A stretch of DNA of 64,000 nt from Desulfonispora thiosulfatigenes DSM 11270 (GTDB taxonomy: Bacteria > Bacillota > Peptococcia > Peptococcales > Desulfonisporaceae). Each line of letters opens with the position of its first letter. The first letter of the stretch is position 1. Made by a program: the position numbers and the translations under genes. The notes beneath the pieces are model-generated. The model did no database searches, was not told the origin of the DNA, and saw only the letters and a program-made list of their open reading frames with translations. The DNA is taken from the NCBI RefSeq assembly GCF_900176035.1, contig NZ_FWWT01000016.1:175171-239170 (forward strand), given 5' to 3'. This document shows, in pieces, positions 15,736 through 26,261 of this stretch.

Positions 15736-16620
15736 ATGGTGAATTTTAATAGTATAGAAGATTTAATTATAGAAAGTGAAAGAAGGCTAATTAGTATCGG
15801 ACAGTTAGTAAAAGAATGGGAAGCAGAGAAAAAAGAAATATCAATTACTGAAGTTGAAGAAAAGATGCGCACAAACTGGGGTATAATGAAGGAATCAATT
15901 ATTTTAGGAATTAATAATCCTCAAAAGTCCATGGGGGGACTAATTGGTGGTGAAGGAAGAAGGCTGCATGATTATTGTTTAACGCAAAAAACTTTATCGG
16001 GTAATTTGGTTAACCTAGCAGTAGCAAGAGCGCTCGCTGTTTTAGAAGTAAATGCATCGATGGGAAAAATAGTGGCAGCTCCAACTGCTGGTTCTAGCGG
16101 AATAATTCCTGGAGTATTATTAACGATGCAAGAACATCTAGGGGTAGATGATGATAGGGTAATAGATGCTTTATTTACATCTTCGGGGTTTGGGATTATT
16201 ATTGCGCAAAAGGCTTCTGTATCAGGAGCGGCGGGTGGATGTCAGGCTGAATGTGGTTCGGCAGCTGGCATGATTGCAGCTAGCGTAGTAGAATTATCCG
16301 GGGGATCTCCAAGACAAGCTGGTCATGCTTGCGCAATGGTTTTAAAGAATATTTTAGGATTAATTTGTGATCCCGTAGCAGGGCTTGTTGAAGTGCCATG
16401 TGCAAAAAGAAATGCTTTGGGTGCCTCTCTTTCCCTGACTTGTGCTGATATGGCTTTAGCCGGTATTAAAAGCGTTATTCCAATAGATGAAGTAATTGTA
16501 ACGATGGGAGAGGTAGGAAGATGCTTGCCTGAATCCTTGCGCGAAACATCAAAAGGCGGCTTAGCCGTAACCCCTACAGGTAAAAAAATTGCAAAAAAAA
16601 TATTTACTGAAAAAAAATAA
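15736..16620 (+). CDS. sdaAA: L-serine dehydratase, iron-sulfur-dependent, alpha subunit
   Basis: This is the catalytic chain, 294 residues. The cluster-binding cysteines are seen in GGCQAECGSAAG, LGLICDPVAG and VPCAKRNALG, and the substrate loop PTAGSSGIIPG is present. The ATG at 15736 is preferred because GAGGAG at 15725-15730 leaves 5 nt of spacing; a GTG at 15730 overlaps the Shine-Dalgarno. With the beta chain it supplies pyruvate from serine, in line with the peptide importer and the PPDK gene nearby. Confidence 0.95.
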   Translation: MVNFNSIEDLIIESERRLISIGQLVKEWEAEKKEISITEVEEKMRTNWGIMKESIILGINNPQKSMGGLIGGEGRRLHDYCLTQKTLSGNLVNLAVARALAVLEVNASMGKIVAAPTAGSSGIIPGVLLTMQEHLGVDDDRVIDALFTSSGFGIIIAQKASVSGAAGGCQAECGSAAGMIAASVVELSGGSPRQAGHACAMVLKNILGLICDPVAGLVEVPCAKRNALGASLSLTCADMALAGIKSVIPIDEVIVTMGEVGRCLPESLRETSKGGLAVTPTGKKIAKKIFTEKK

Positions 16621-16720
16621 GAAAAATCAAAAATTAGTATACCCTAAAGGAACGATTTAGGCTACAATAGTGTATATTAATTAACAAAAATATAAATTAT
16701 GATGTATAGTTTTTCAGGTG

Positions 16721-17393
16721 GTGAATAAAGATAAAAATTAGTAAAAGGCAACAGGAAATTCTTGAAATTGTCAAAGGTGGAGAACCAATTACAGGGGATA
16801 GCATAGCCGAAAGGTTAAATTTAACTAGAGCCTCTCTAAGATCGGATTTAGCCTTTTTAGTGCAAATAGGACATCTAGAGGCGAGACCTAGAGTAGGATA
16901 CTTTTATGTAAATAAAAAACCTTATCAAACAATCATAGACAAAATAATGAAACTTCGGGTGCGTGATTTTTTATCAGTTCCAGTTGTTGTTTCAGAGAAT
17001 ACGGTTATTTATGATGCAATTGTAGCTCTTTTTGTAAATGATGTCGGCACACTTTTTGTAGTTAGTGAGGGAGAAATCCTAGAAGGAATAGTTTCTCGCA
17101 AAGATTTATTAAAAACTACACTAGGTAAGGTGGATATAAATCAAGTACCTGTAAGCGTGATTATGACTAGAATGCCTAATGTTATTACTACCACTATGGA
17201 AGAAGGTCTTTGGCATGCTGGGAGGAAAATTTGCAGCCATGAAGTAGATGCTCTGCCAGTTGTTAAAGAAATAACGCAAGATAAGATTATAAAGTATAAG
17301 GTAGTAGGTCGCCTTTCAAAAACTAATATTACAAAAGCTTTTGTAGACTTTGGTTTAGGAAAGTTTGGTAGCGAGGAGGAGAATGATTATTAA
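16721..17393 (+). CDS. ccpN: CcpN-type transcriptional repressor (HTH plus two CBS domains), frame break near start
   Basis: CcpN represses gluconeogenic genes and PPDK control genes in Firmicutes. From about 16740 the frame encodes a winged helix ([25 protein letters not shown]) and then the linker [10 protein letters not shown] and two CBS domains, about 220 residues in total as expected. The frame lacks an ATG/GTG/TTG start before the helix. A GTG at 16721 after AGGTG reads NKDKN then stops; removing one A from the AAAAA run at 16733-16737 would give [14 protein letters not shown], a normal CcpN start. So there is a sequence error, a real frameshift, or an ATA/ATT start. A GTG at 16860 is internal. 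The stop overlaps the next gene by 11 nt. Confidence 0.85.
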
Positions 17394-18210
17394 TAATACG
17401 ATTGTATATGTAATTTCTGATTCTTTAGGTGAAACTGCTGAATTTGTGGCTAGAGCAGCAGTAAGTCAATTTAAATGCGGAACAACGGAATTTAGACGTA
17501 TTCCATATGTGACCACGGAAGATCATTTATTAGAAATTATTGAAGAAGTAAGTCGTTTTCCAAATACCATTATTGCTTATACACTTGTTGTGGAAAGTTT
17601 GAAAAAACTATTAGAACAAGAATCAGCAAAAAGAAATATTGCTACAGTAGATGTGTTAGGACCTATGATGAAGGTTATTTCAGAGGTTACAGGACATCAG
17701 CCACATGGTGAGCCAGGACTTGTACATAAAATGGATGATGATTATTTTCGTAAAATAGAGGCTATAGAATTCGCCGTAAAATATGATGATGGTAAAGATC
17801 CTAGAGGAATAATGCATGCTGATATAGTCTTAATAGGAGTGTCTAGAACGTCTAAAACACCATTATGTATGTATTTAGCTCATAAACGCATTAAAGCTAC
17901 GAATATTCCGTTAGTACCAGAGGTAAGCCCTCCTGAAGAATTATTTAAATTACCACATGGCAAAATAATCGGCCTTAAAATCAGACCTAATATGTTAAAT
18001 GAGATTAGGACAGAAAGATTAAAAACCATGGGTTTAATGTCAAGCGCTGATTATGCAAGTATTGAAAGAATTTTAAATGAACTAGATTATGCAGAAGAAC
18101 TAATGAAAAAGTTAGGGTGTCCAGTTCTAGATGTTTCTAATAGAGCTATCGAAGAAACTGCTAGTAAAATATTGAAAATAATGTATAGAGGTGATCAATT
18201 TGAAAAATAA
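17383..18210 (+). CDS. PPDK regulatory protein (bifunctional kinase/pyrophosphorylase, PDRP)
   Basis: PDRP (YqfL/DUF299) inactivates PPDK by ADP-dependent phosphorylation and reverses it by phosphorolysis. The 275-residue protein starts with [19 protein letters not shown], carries the P-loop-like [15 protein letters not shown] at about residue 150, and the KGLxI-type motif as [13 protein letters not shown]. The ATG at 17383 has GAGGAGGAG directly upstream and is chosen over a GTG 18 nt earlier. It overlaps ccpN by 11 nt and ppdK by 11 nt. Confidence 0.95.
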   Translation: MIINNTIVYVISDSLGETAEFVARAAVSQFKCGTTEFRRIPYVTTEDHLLEIIEEVSRFPNTIIAYTLVVESLKKLLEQESAKRNIATVDVLGPMMKVISEVTGHQPHGEPGLVHKMDDDYFRKIEAIEFAVKYDDGKDPRGIMHADIVLIGVSRTSKTPLCMYLAHKRIKATNIPLVPEVSPPEELFKLPHGKIIGLKIRPNMLNEIRTERLKTMGLMSSADYASIERILNELDYAEELMKKLGCPVLDVSNRAIEETASKILKIMYRGDQFEK

Positions 18211-20857
18211 GAAATATGTTTATCTTTTTGCAGAAGGTTCTAAGGATATGAGAAATTTACTGGGTGGTAAAGGTGCTAATTTAGCTGAAATGACTAATAT
18301 TGGACTTCCAGTACCTCCAGGACTTACGATTACTACAGAGGCTTGTATAGATTATTTTGAGCTAGGGAAAAAACTACCTGAATCATTAGAAGCTGATTTA
18401 TGGGATAAATTAGAAACAGTAGAAGAAGCTACAGGGAAAAAATTTGGGGATAATAGCAATCCTTTACTAGTTTCAGTTCGTTCTGGAGCGGTAGCTTCCA
18501 TGCCAGGAATGATGGATACTATCCTAAACTTAGGTTTAAATGATGAAACAGTTGAAGGTCTTGCAAAAAGCGTCAACGACCCACGTTTTGCTTATGATTG
18601 CTATCGTCGTTTTATTCAAATGTTTAGTGATGTAGTTATGGAAGTAGAACATTATGAATTTGAAACTATTTTAGCAAAGCAAAAAGATACAGCAGGTGTA
18701 AAAAATGATAATGAGCTAAGTGCAGAAGATTTACAAAACATTATCAAGGAATATAAAGTTTTAGTAAAAAGATCTGCAGGAAAAGAATTTCCACAAAATC
18801 CTACAGAACAATTAATTATGGCGGTGCAAGCAGTATTTGATTCTTGGTATAATCCAAGAGCAGATTATTATAGAAAAATTAACAATATTTCAGATGCTTT
18901 AGGTACAGCAGTAAATGTACAGTCTATGGTATTTGGTAATATGGGAGCAAAAAGTGGAACAGGGGTAGCCTTTACTCGTAATCCAGCTAATGGAGAAAAT
19001 AAATTATATGGTGAGTATTTAATGAATGCTCAAGGCGAGGACGTAGTAGCAGGAATTAGAACTCCAAATCCAATTACTAACTTACAAGAAGATTCTCCAG
19101 TTGTATATGATCAATTTGTAAAAATAGCTAATCTTTTAGAAAATCATTATCGTGATATGCAAGATATCGAATTTACAATTGAAAATGAAAAATTATATAT
19201 GTTACAAACACGTACAGGAAAAAGGACAACTGCTGCTGCAATTAGAATAGCTGCAGAGATGGTTGATGAAAAATTAATTACTAAAGAAGAAGCTTTATTA
19301 AGGATAGAACCAACTCAGCTAGATCAATTACTACACAGAAGCATAGATCCTAATGCTGAATTAATTGTTATTGCTAAAGGGCTACCAGCTTCTCCTGGTG
19401 CAGGCAGTGGTAGAATTGTCTTTAATGCAGATGATGCTGAAAATTTAGGAAAAGAAGGCAAAGATACAATTTTAGTTAGACTAGAAACCACTCCAGATGA
19501 TATTCATGGCGTAGTTTATAGCCGTGGTATTTTAACAAGTCGTGGTGGAATGACTAGCCATGCTGCAGTTGTTGCTCGTGGTATTGGCAAGCCATGTGTA
19601 TGTGGCTGTGAAGCTCTAGAGATTGATGTGGTAAATGAAAAATTGGTTGTAGGGAAGCATCAGTTTAAAAAAGGTGATATTATTAGTATTGATGGTACTA
19701 CTGGTAATATTATTTTAGGCCAAGTACCAATGATTGATCCTGAGTTAAGTCCAAGTTTTCAAAGAATATTAACCTGGGCTGACGAAATAAAAACATTAAG
19801 CGTAAGAGCAAATGCTGATAGTCCAGAAGAAGCTAAGAAAGCAAGAGAATTTGGAGCCCAAGGAATAGGACTTTGCCGTACAGAGCATATGTTTATGGAT
19901 CAAGCAAGATTACCAATCGTACAAGAAATGATCTTATCAGAAACAATAGAAGAAAGAGAAAAATCTTTAAGAAAATTATTATCTTTCCAACAAGAAGATT
20001 TTTATGGAATCTTAAAAGCTATGGAAGGATTACCAGTAACTGTGCGTTTATTAGATCCTCCATTACATGAATTCTTACCTAATGCAGAAAGCTTATTAGT
20101 TGATATTACGAAGCTTAAATGTAGCGATGGAGATGCTGAATTGCTTGAAGAAAAAGAAGAATTATTAAAAAAGGTAAAAGCTTTAAGCGAAAATAATCCA
20201 ATGTTAGGTCATAGAGGGTGCCGCCTTGGAATTACTTACCCAGAAATTTATCGTATGCAAGCTAGGGCAATATTCCAAGCAACAGCTCAGCTTGAAAAAG
20301 AAGGATATAATATTATCCCAGAAGTAGAGGTTCCATTAATTATTGGACCAGATGAATTAAGATTATTAAAAGCAGAAATAGATGAAGTAGCAGTAGCGGT
20401 TAGAGAAGAAACAGGCGTAGATTTTGACTATCACGTAGGTACGATGATTGAATTACCAAGAGCTTGCTTAACTGCAGATGAAATTGCAGAATATGCCGAG
20501 TTTTTCACCTTTGGGACAAATGATCTTACCCAAACAGTTTTAGGATTTAGTAGAGATGATTCTGAAGGCAAATTCATGCAGGAATACTTAGATTATAAAA
20601 TTATAGAGCATAATCCATTTATTGTTTTAGATCAAAAGGGTGTTGGGAAATTATTGAAGTATGCAGTGAAAAATGCTAGAGAAGTTAAACCAAACCTACC
20701 AATAGGTATTTGTGGAGAGCATGCAGGAGAACCAAGTTCAATTGAGTTTTCTCATGTTATAGGCTTAGATTTTGTAAGCTGCTCACCATTTAGAGTTCCA
20801 ATAGCAAGATTAGCTGCAGCTCAGGCAGCAGTTAATAATAACAATCAATCTAAGTAA
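18200..20857 (+). CDS. ppdK: Pyruvate, phosphate dikinase
   Basis: PPDK interconverts pyruvate, ATP and phosphate with PEP, AMP and pyrophosphate. The 885-residue protein has the N-terminal nucleotide-binding domain ([13 protein letters not shown]), the phospho-histidine at about residue 454 in [13 protein letters not shown], and the PEP domain with GLCRTEHMF and FGTNDLTQ. The TTG at 18200 is preferred: AGAGGTG lies 7 nt before it, while a GTG at 18191 is within that Shine-Dalgarno. The order ccpN-PDRP-ppdK puts the enzyme directly behind its two regulators. Confidence 0.97.
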   Translation: MKNKKYVYLFAEGSKDMRNLLGGKGANLAEMTNIGLPVPPGLTITTEACIDYFELGKKLPESLEADLWDKLETVEEATGKKFGDNSNPLLVSVRSGAVASMPGMMDTILNLGLNDETVEGLAKSVNDPRFAYDCYRRFIQMFSDVVMEVEHYEFETILAKQKDTAGVKNDNELSAEDLQNIIKEYKVLVKRSAGKEFPQNPTEQLIMAVQAVFDSWYNPRADYYRKINNISDALGTAVNVQSMVFGNMGAKSGTGVAFTRNPANGENKLYGEYLMNAQGEDVVAGIRTPNPITNLQEDSPVVYDQFVKIANLLENHYRDMQDIEFTIENEKLYMLQTRTGKRTTAAAIRIAAEMVDEKLITKEEALLRIEPTQLDQLLHRSIDPNAELIVIAKGLPASPGAGSGRIVFNADDAENLGKEGKDTILVRLETTPDDIHGVVYSRGILTSRGGMTSHAAVVARGIGKPCVCGCEALEIDVVNEKLVVGKHQFKKGDIISIDGTTGNIILGQVPMIDPELSPSFQRILTWADEIKTLSVRANADSPEEAKKAREFGAQGIGLCRTEHMFMDQARLPIVQEMILSETIEEREKSLRKLLSFQQEDFYGILKAMEGLPVTVRLLDPPLHEFLPNAESLLVDITKLKCSDGDAELLEEKEELLKKVKALSENNPMLGHRGCRLGITYPEIYRMQARAIFQATAQLEKEGYNIIPEVEVPLIIGPDELRLLKAEIDEVAVAVREETGVDFDYHVGTMIELPRACLTADEIAEYAEFFTFGTNDLTQTVLGFSRDDSEGKFMQEYLDYKIIEHNPFIVLDQKGVGKLLKYAVKNAREVKPNLPIGICGEHAGEPSSIEFSHVIGLDFVSCSPFRVPIARLAAAQAAVNNNNQSK

Positions 20858-20940
20858 GATCAAATAGTATAGGGTAAACACGTAAATTCTTATATATCAA
20901 GACTTTGTGGGATTCATTAAAAATTACAAAAAAGATACTA

Positions 20941-20988
20941 AAAAGGATACTGCCACTTAATATATTAAGTGGCAGTATCCTTTTTTTA
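20941..20988 (+). terminator. Strong rho-independent terminator after ppdK
   Basis: A perfect stem of about 20 bp with the core GGATACTGCCACTTAAT is followed by seven T. Confidence 0.95.
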
Positions 20989-21049
20989 TAATATATTGAA
21001 TATATAAATATATTATTTAGTAAATAAATATATTGTTAAGTACTAATCG

Positions 21050-21090
21050 GTAAATAATGACATACTATCAAAACATATTGTATAATAATT
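21050..21090 (+). promoter_or_regulatory. Promoter of the diguanylate cyclase gene, repeated before an Rpn gene
   Basis: ATGACA at 21057-21062 and TATAAT 18 nt later form a sigma-A-like promoter. The stretch TAAATAATGRCATACTATCA and the following CAARRCWTATTGTATAATA recur at 58373-58411 before the Rpn-family gene. Confidence 0.6.
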
Positions 21091-21117
21091 GAAACTGTAA
21101 AAAACATTAAATAGAAT

Positions 21118-23115
21118 ATGAAAGGAGGGAATGTTATAAAATTCCATATTTTAACCCTTTTTATTGTTCTTAGTTTAATATTGGGCACTCAGGTTATTGC
21201 TCTTTTTGTTCAATATAGAGTGAATAGACCCTACCGTGGGATTGGCTATTGGTTACTGGGGTCTAGTTTAATGGCACTAGGTTTTATTTTTATGCCCATG
21301 GTAACCGTAAAGTCCCTTGAGATGTTTGCAAGGATCGCAAACCCACTTCTAATTTTAGGTCATATCTTTTTGTACATAGGAATTAAACAGTTTTTTAATA
21401 AAAAAGTAACCAAATGGATACCAATTTCAATTTTTGTTGTCCTTAATCTATCTTATTACTATTACATGTATATAAATAATGATATTTCCGCACGTACATT
21501 TGTCGTAACTGCTACTATAGCTATTATTTCATTTATGATATCCTACCAGCTTTTCTGCAAAAAAAACAGGCTAATTTCTAGTTCAGCGAATTTTACCGCC
21601 GCTGTTTTTTTTGTTTATGGATGTTTTTATACAGTTCGTACTTTTCGGGTAAGTATGTTGCCTACTATTCACTCATATACTGATCAAGAGGAAATTCTTA
21701 TAATCGGAGCTATTCTTTCTATCATCATTAGTAATTTATGGACATTTGGCTTGATCATCATGGTAAATCAGAGGCTAAATAGTGATAATCAATTAGAAAA
21801 GGAAAAATTACAATTGATTTTTAACACAAACCCAGATGCCCAATTAATAACGCGATTAAATGATGGTTTCATTGTTGAGGTCAATGATGGATTTTCGGTA
21901 TTGAGCGGTTATTCTAGAGCCGAGGTCATTGGGGATTATATCCGAACGATTAGTTTTTGGCATAATCCTGCAGATCGACAACTTTTCATAACAGAGCTGA
22001 ATGATAAAGTAACTTGCGAAAATAGGGAATTTATTTTCCAACGAAAAGATAATAGCCAATTTTCCGGAATGATCTCAGCCAGAATTATTATGATTCATTC
22101 TGTACCCCATATTATCAGTGCGATTCGCGATATAACCGAGAGAAAGCAATTTGAGGAGGCACTTATAGAAAGCGAAGAGAAATATCGTTCTATCCTCAAC
22201 GCCTCCCCGGATGATATCACGATCACGGATTTAGAGGGGAACATCTTAATGATTTCTTCTGCAGCCAAGAAAATGTTCGGATACAAATCGGATTTTAATA
22301 ATTTTATAGGTATGCAGCTCCTCGACTTCATTATACCTGAGGATGTTGAAAGAGCAAAATCTAACCTCCAACAAATGTATCAAGGAGGCAATCTAAAAGC
22401 AAATGAATATCATGGAGTGCGTCAGGATCAAAGTATCTTTGATATTGAGGTGAATAGTGGGTTTGTTTATAGTGCAAATGGACTCCCGGATAAAATGGTA
22501 TTTATTATTCGTGACATTACAGAACGCAAGTTAGCCGAGCGAAAAATACAAAAGCTGGTTCAACAACTTGAAATAGAGAAAAATATAGCTCAACTCAATT
22601 CGATTACTGACAGTATGACCGGATTAGCTAACCGGAGATATTTTGATGAGACTCTTAAAACAGAATTTTTCAGGTTAAGGCGCTCTGGATCTACATTATC
22701 GCTAATCATGCTAGATATTGATTATTTTAAGAAATTCAATGACAGCTATGGCCATTTAGCTGGGGATCAGTGTTTACGAATGATTGCAACTACGTTAAAA
22801 ACTATTATAAGCCGAGCACCTGATATTGTTGCGCGATATGGAGGGGAAGAGTTTATTATTATATTGCCCGAGACAGATGAAGACGGAGCTAAAGCTTTGG
22901 GGGAAAGAATCCGAAAAGCAGTTGAGGAGCTCGCTATTCCACATTGTGCATCCGACATTGCTAAATGCGTTACGGCCAGCCTCGGTATCGTTACCGTTTA
23001 CCCGACTGAGTTAATATCACCAGAGCAAGTTTTAAAACAGGTTGATGAAGCTCTATATTGTGCTAAAAAAAGAGGGCGTAACCGTTGCCTTTACAGCTCT
23101 AATGAAAAACTTTAA
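21118..23115 (+). CDS. Membrane diguanylate cyclase with two PAS domains
   Basis: The protein has about 660 residues: seven or so N-terminal helices up to residue 220, two PAS sensor domains (about 236-345 and 355-470) and a GGDEF domain with the active GGEEF at residues 575-579. The inhibitory I-site RAPD lies five residues before it, so product feedback is expected. It should make c-di-GMP in response to an unknown signal. The start is unclear: the ATG at 21118 lies before AAAGGAGGG (21121-21129), and the codons after that Shine-Dalgarno in this frame are GTT and ATA; an ATG at 21131 is one base out of frame. Confidence 0.92.
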   Translation: MKGGNVIKFHILTLFIVLSLILGTQVIALFVQYRVNRPYRGIGYWLLGSSLMALGFIFMPMVTVKSLEMFARIANPLLILGHIFLYIGIKQFFNKKVTKWIPISIFVVLNLSYYYYMYINNDISARTFVVTATIAIISFMISYQLFCKKNRLISSSANFTAAVFFVYGCFYTVRTFRVSMLPTIHSYTDQEEILIIGAILSIIISNLWTFGLIIMVNQRLNSDNQLEKEKLQLIFNTNPDAQLITRLNDGFIVEVNDGFSVLSGYSRAEVIGDYIRTISFWHNPADRQLFITELNDKVTCENREFIFQRKDNSQFSGMISARIIMIHSVPHIISAIRDITERKQFEEALIESEEKYRSILNASPDDITITDLEGNILMISSAAKKMFGYKSDFNNFIGMQLLDFIIPEDVERAKSNLQQMYQGGNLKANEYHGVRQDQSIFDIEVNSGFVYSANGLPDKMVFIIRDITERKLAERKIQKLVQQLEIEKNIAQLNSITDSMTGLANRRYFDETLKTEFFRLRRSGSTLSLIMLDIDYFKKFNDSYGHLAGDQCLRMIATTLKTIISRAPDIVARYGGEEFIIILPETDEDGAKALGERIRKAVEELAIPHCASDIAKCVTASLGIVTVYPTELISPEQVLKQVDEALYCAKKRGRNRCLYSSNEKL

Positions 23116-23272
23116 ATAAATATGCATGTCTAACATAGCTATAAATTAATCCACACTATTTATATTTTGTTCAGCAAGTCAGAATAGTCAAGAAGTAAGG
23201 GTTAAAATAATATTATCGGGTATGGTGAGGCAAACTGTATTAAAGCCATAAAAAGCCTCAACAAAAATAAAA

Positions 23273-23323
23273 AAAGGAAAGGGATTATCTTTTAGTGGTT
23301 TAAGAGATAATCCCCTTCCTTTG
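23273..23323. terminator. Bidirectional terminator between convergent genes
   Basis: AAGGAAAGGGATTATCT and AGATAATCCCCTTCCTT pair with one bulge, with an A-run before and T-rich bases after. It lies between the stops of the cyclase gene and the minus-strand RodA-like gene. Confidence 0.8.
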
Positions 23324-24637
23324 TTATTCGGATTTTAGTCCATTATAGTCATTAGAAATATTTTTTCGCATATAAATGCTTGAGATAATACCAATTGTTG
23401 CTGCATTAATGACAAGCTGTGAACCGCTATAACTTACAAAAGGTAACCCCATGGCACTTAGCGGTACTAGCCCTAAATTCATAGATACATTCCATAAAAA
23501 CTGAACAGCGAGAATAGAAACAAAACCACTTATTAATAACTTGGCATAATTAATTTTTACTTGTCTGGCTATACGTGCAATACGTATTAGAAATATAACA
23601 ATAAAAGCAATAAGCAAAATACTTGCTATCCAACCAAATGTATATGTAATAAAGGCAAAAACAAAATCTGTATGGATATTAGGTATTAATTGGGGATTAA
23701 ATGTAAAACCTTTTCCAAAAATCCCTGAATCAGAAATTATTTTACTTAACTGAATCTTTAAATAACCTCCTCCAAGTGGATCAGCTTCAGGGTTTAAAAA
23801 TGTAAGTAGTCTAGTTAGTTGATAAGGTTTGGTGATAATAGAGAGCATTAGTATTACCATTGATACACCTGATATTAAGATAATTTTTTTTAAATCTGCA
23901 CCTGAAACAATCATGACAACCATACAGGCTATGGCATATATAGCTCCCGTTGAAATTGAAGGAGATGCTAAAATTAAAATTAGTGGTAATGCGGATAATA
24001 TAAAACCTTGCAACATTTTACGCTTATTATTCCAGTCCCATTTATTAAAGATACCTGCTAGGGCTACTATAAACAATAAGGGGCTAACTGATACAAAGTT
24101 AATGCTAAAAGGACCAAGAATTAACCAACTCCTACTGCCATTTAATTGAATTCCATATAAAATTGTAATGGCAAGAATTAAAAGAGCTCCTAGATAAATG
24201 TGTTTAGAATATTTTTCAAGTTTTCTATAATCAAAAAAGTACAAACATATAAAAGTAATTAAACTTATAAATGAAAAGAGCAAACTATTTTGAAATATAT
24301 GAATATCATATGTAAGTAAACTTTGTCTTTGGATAAAATACATTGCTAATAATCCTATATTGATAAAGATAAAGGAAAATAATAAAATGCTCCATTCAGG
24401 TTTTCTCCTATGAACTTGATTCAGTTGTTTTCCGATAATGTCAGCATCACCCATTTGAGCAATGGCCTTCCTGATAGCTTCTTTTTCAGAAGAACCTTGT
24501 GTTAGATATTGTTCTGAAATTTCCCTGATATGATCTTCTAATTCTAGCTTTATATCTTGATGAACATCACGAAACTTAACTTGTGAGCATATTTCACGAA
24601 TATATTCTTGGATATTTTTATTGTGATTTAAATCCAT
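23324..24637 (-). CDS. FtsW/RodA/SpoVE-like membrane protein with N-terminal HAAS (permease prefix) domain
   Basis: The 437-residue protein begins with a 75-residue soluble helical domain (ELEDHIREISEQYLTQGSSE, then AIAQMGDADIIGKQLN) of the HAAS type that usually accompanies PadR regulators. It is followed by about ten membrane helices of the SEDS family that polymerises peptidoglycan glycan strands (FNPQLIPNIHTDFVFAFI and GLPFVSYSGSQL are typical SEDS motifs). It overlaps the PadR gene by 10 nt. It is thus a regulated SEDS protein apart from the main division cluster. Confidence 0.85.
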   Translation of the reverse strand: MDLNHNKNIQEYIREICSQVKFRDVHQDIKLELEDHIREISEQYLTQGSSEKEAIRKAIAQMGDADIIGKQLNQVHRRKPEWSILLFSFIFINIGLLAMYFIQRQSLLTYDIHIFQNSLLFSFISLITFICLYFFDYRKLEKYSKHIYLGALLILAITILYGIQLNGSRSWLILGPFSINFVSVSPLLFIVALAGIFNKWDWNNKRKMLQGFILSALPLILILASPSISTGAIYAIACMVVMIVSGADLKKIILISGVSMVILMLSIITKPYQLTRLLTFLNPEADPLGGGYLKIQLSKIISDSGIFGKGFTFNPQLIPNIHTDFVFAFITYTFGWIASILLIAFIVIFLIRIARIARQVKINYAKLLISGFVSILAVQFLWNVSMNLGLVPLSAMGLPFVSYSGSQLVINAATIGIISSIYMRKNISNDYNGLKSE

Positions 24638-24972
24638 GAAAAAACCTCCCTCGTTAAAATTTTATCAACTGTTGAACGGAATGTAACCCACTCTTGTTGT
24701 TTTTCTTTTAATTCAGATTTGCCTTTAGTAGTTAGACGGTAATATTTCCTTTGTCTACTGCCTTCTTCACCGCACCAGTAGGATTCAACCATATCTTTTG
24801 ACTCTAATGAGTGGAGAATAGGATAAAGAGTTCCTTCTTTAAAACTAAAGATACTATTGGATTCCTTTTCAATTTCTTTAATCATCTGATAACCATACAT
24901 AGGTTCACGGTTAAGCATGCTTAGTACTAAAACTACTGTACTGCCTTTTAGCATTTCCTTATTTATTTGCAT
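24628..24972 (-). CDS. PadR-family transcriptional regulator
   Basis: The 114-residue winged-helix protein has the PadR core LNREPMYGYQMIKEIEKES and KEGTLYPILHSLE, followed by the wing with RKYYRLTTKGK. It is the first gene of a two-gene minus-strand operon with the HAAS-RodA protein; PadR regulators usually repress their own operon. GGAGG lies 10 nt before the ATG. Confidence 0.95.
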   Translation of the reverse strand: MQINKEMLKGSTVVLVLSMLNREPMYGYQMIKEIEKESNSIFSFKEGTLYPILHSLESKDMVESYWCGEEGSRQRKYYRLTTKGKSELKEKQQEWVTFRSTVDKILTREVFSWI

Positions 24973-25071
24973 TGGTTTTACCTCCTCCCATAATACATAG
25001 AATATCTATACATCGGGTATCTAGGCATAATTATAAAAGATTTTCTTTAATTAAGCAATAGGGTTAAATAA

Positions 25072-25554
<483 letters not shown>

Positions 25555-25643
25555 ATAAAGAAATGAGCCTTCTATTTTGACAGTTGTAGCCCTATCAACA
25601 GTAAATACACAAAGAACAATATTATAAAAAAATCTAACAAGAC

Positions 25644-25675
25644 AAAGAGCTCAGCTGTTAACAGCCGAGCTCTTT
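25644..25675. terminator. Hairpin at the end of the CooC-like remnant
   Basis: AAAGAGCTC and GAGCTCTTT enclose a second stem GCTG/CAGC. The stop codon of the minus-strand frame lies in the loop. A T-rich tract follows on the minus strand. Confidence 0.6.
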
Positions 25676-26195
25676 ACATAAGTTTTGATATATTTGTTTG
25701 CCTAGTTTTAAAAGTTCAGGATTATTTTCCCACACGGTTTCTCCGTTTAAGTCAGCTTGGATAATGGTTTCTGTAAAAGGTATCACGGCTAAAATTGGTA
25801 GGTCTATATTTTTTTGAAAAAATCCTTCAGCACTAGGACGAACTTTATTTGCAATAGCAAAAATTTTAGTTACCCCTAAATCTTTAGCAAGCGGGACGAT
25901 TGAGTGCGCCGTTTGAATACTTCTTTGACCTGGCTCTACTACTACAATAAAGGCATCTACAGAGCCTGCGATAGGAGGCCTGATACCAATATGAACATCA
26001 ACTCCCTGAACAGTAAAGAATGAACCATTAGCCTTTCCAATAGCTGTTAGGAATTCCTTTAAGCTTTCTCCACAATATTTTAAACCTTCTGGGGACATTA
26101 AAGAGAATTTAGCTAAAGAATGAGCAGAGCAAACAGTAGCTACTACAAGAACATTGTGTTTTAAATATTTAATTAGAAATGCGACTAGCTAGAAA
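25658..26195 (-). pseudogene. CooC/ParA-like nucleotide-binding protein, N-terminal P-loop lost
   Basis: The frame 26098-25658 encodes the C-terminal half of a CooC-type ATPase, seen in FIVVVEPGQRSIQTAHSI and IFAIANKVRPSAEGFF, which in relatives helps insert nickel into CO dehydrogenase. Upstream in the same strand a short remnant AFLIKYLKHNVLVVAT resembles the region after the P-loop, but the Walker A glycine/lysine motif and the next switch region are absent. An internal deletion is the likely cause. The product of the shortened frame (146 residues) could not hydrolyse ATP in the usual way. Confidence 0.65.
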
Positions 26196-26261
26196 GCAGG
26201 ACTTTTAAATAATAAAGAGAATTAGAAACTTGAGACTTCAATATTTTAGGAAGGTGTAGCC

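Noticed and set aside
23205..23265. Second c-di-GMP riboswitch (GAGGCAAAC...AAAGCCATA)
   Set aside because: Only the GGCAAAC and AAAGCC pieces are present; the P2 hairpin and the second half of the aptamer are missing. It may be a degraded copy or chance.
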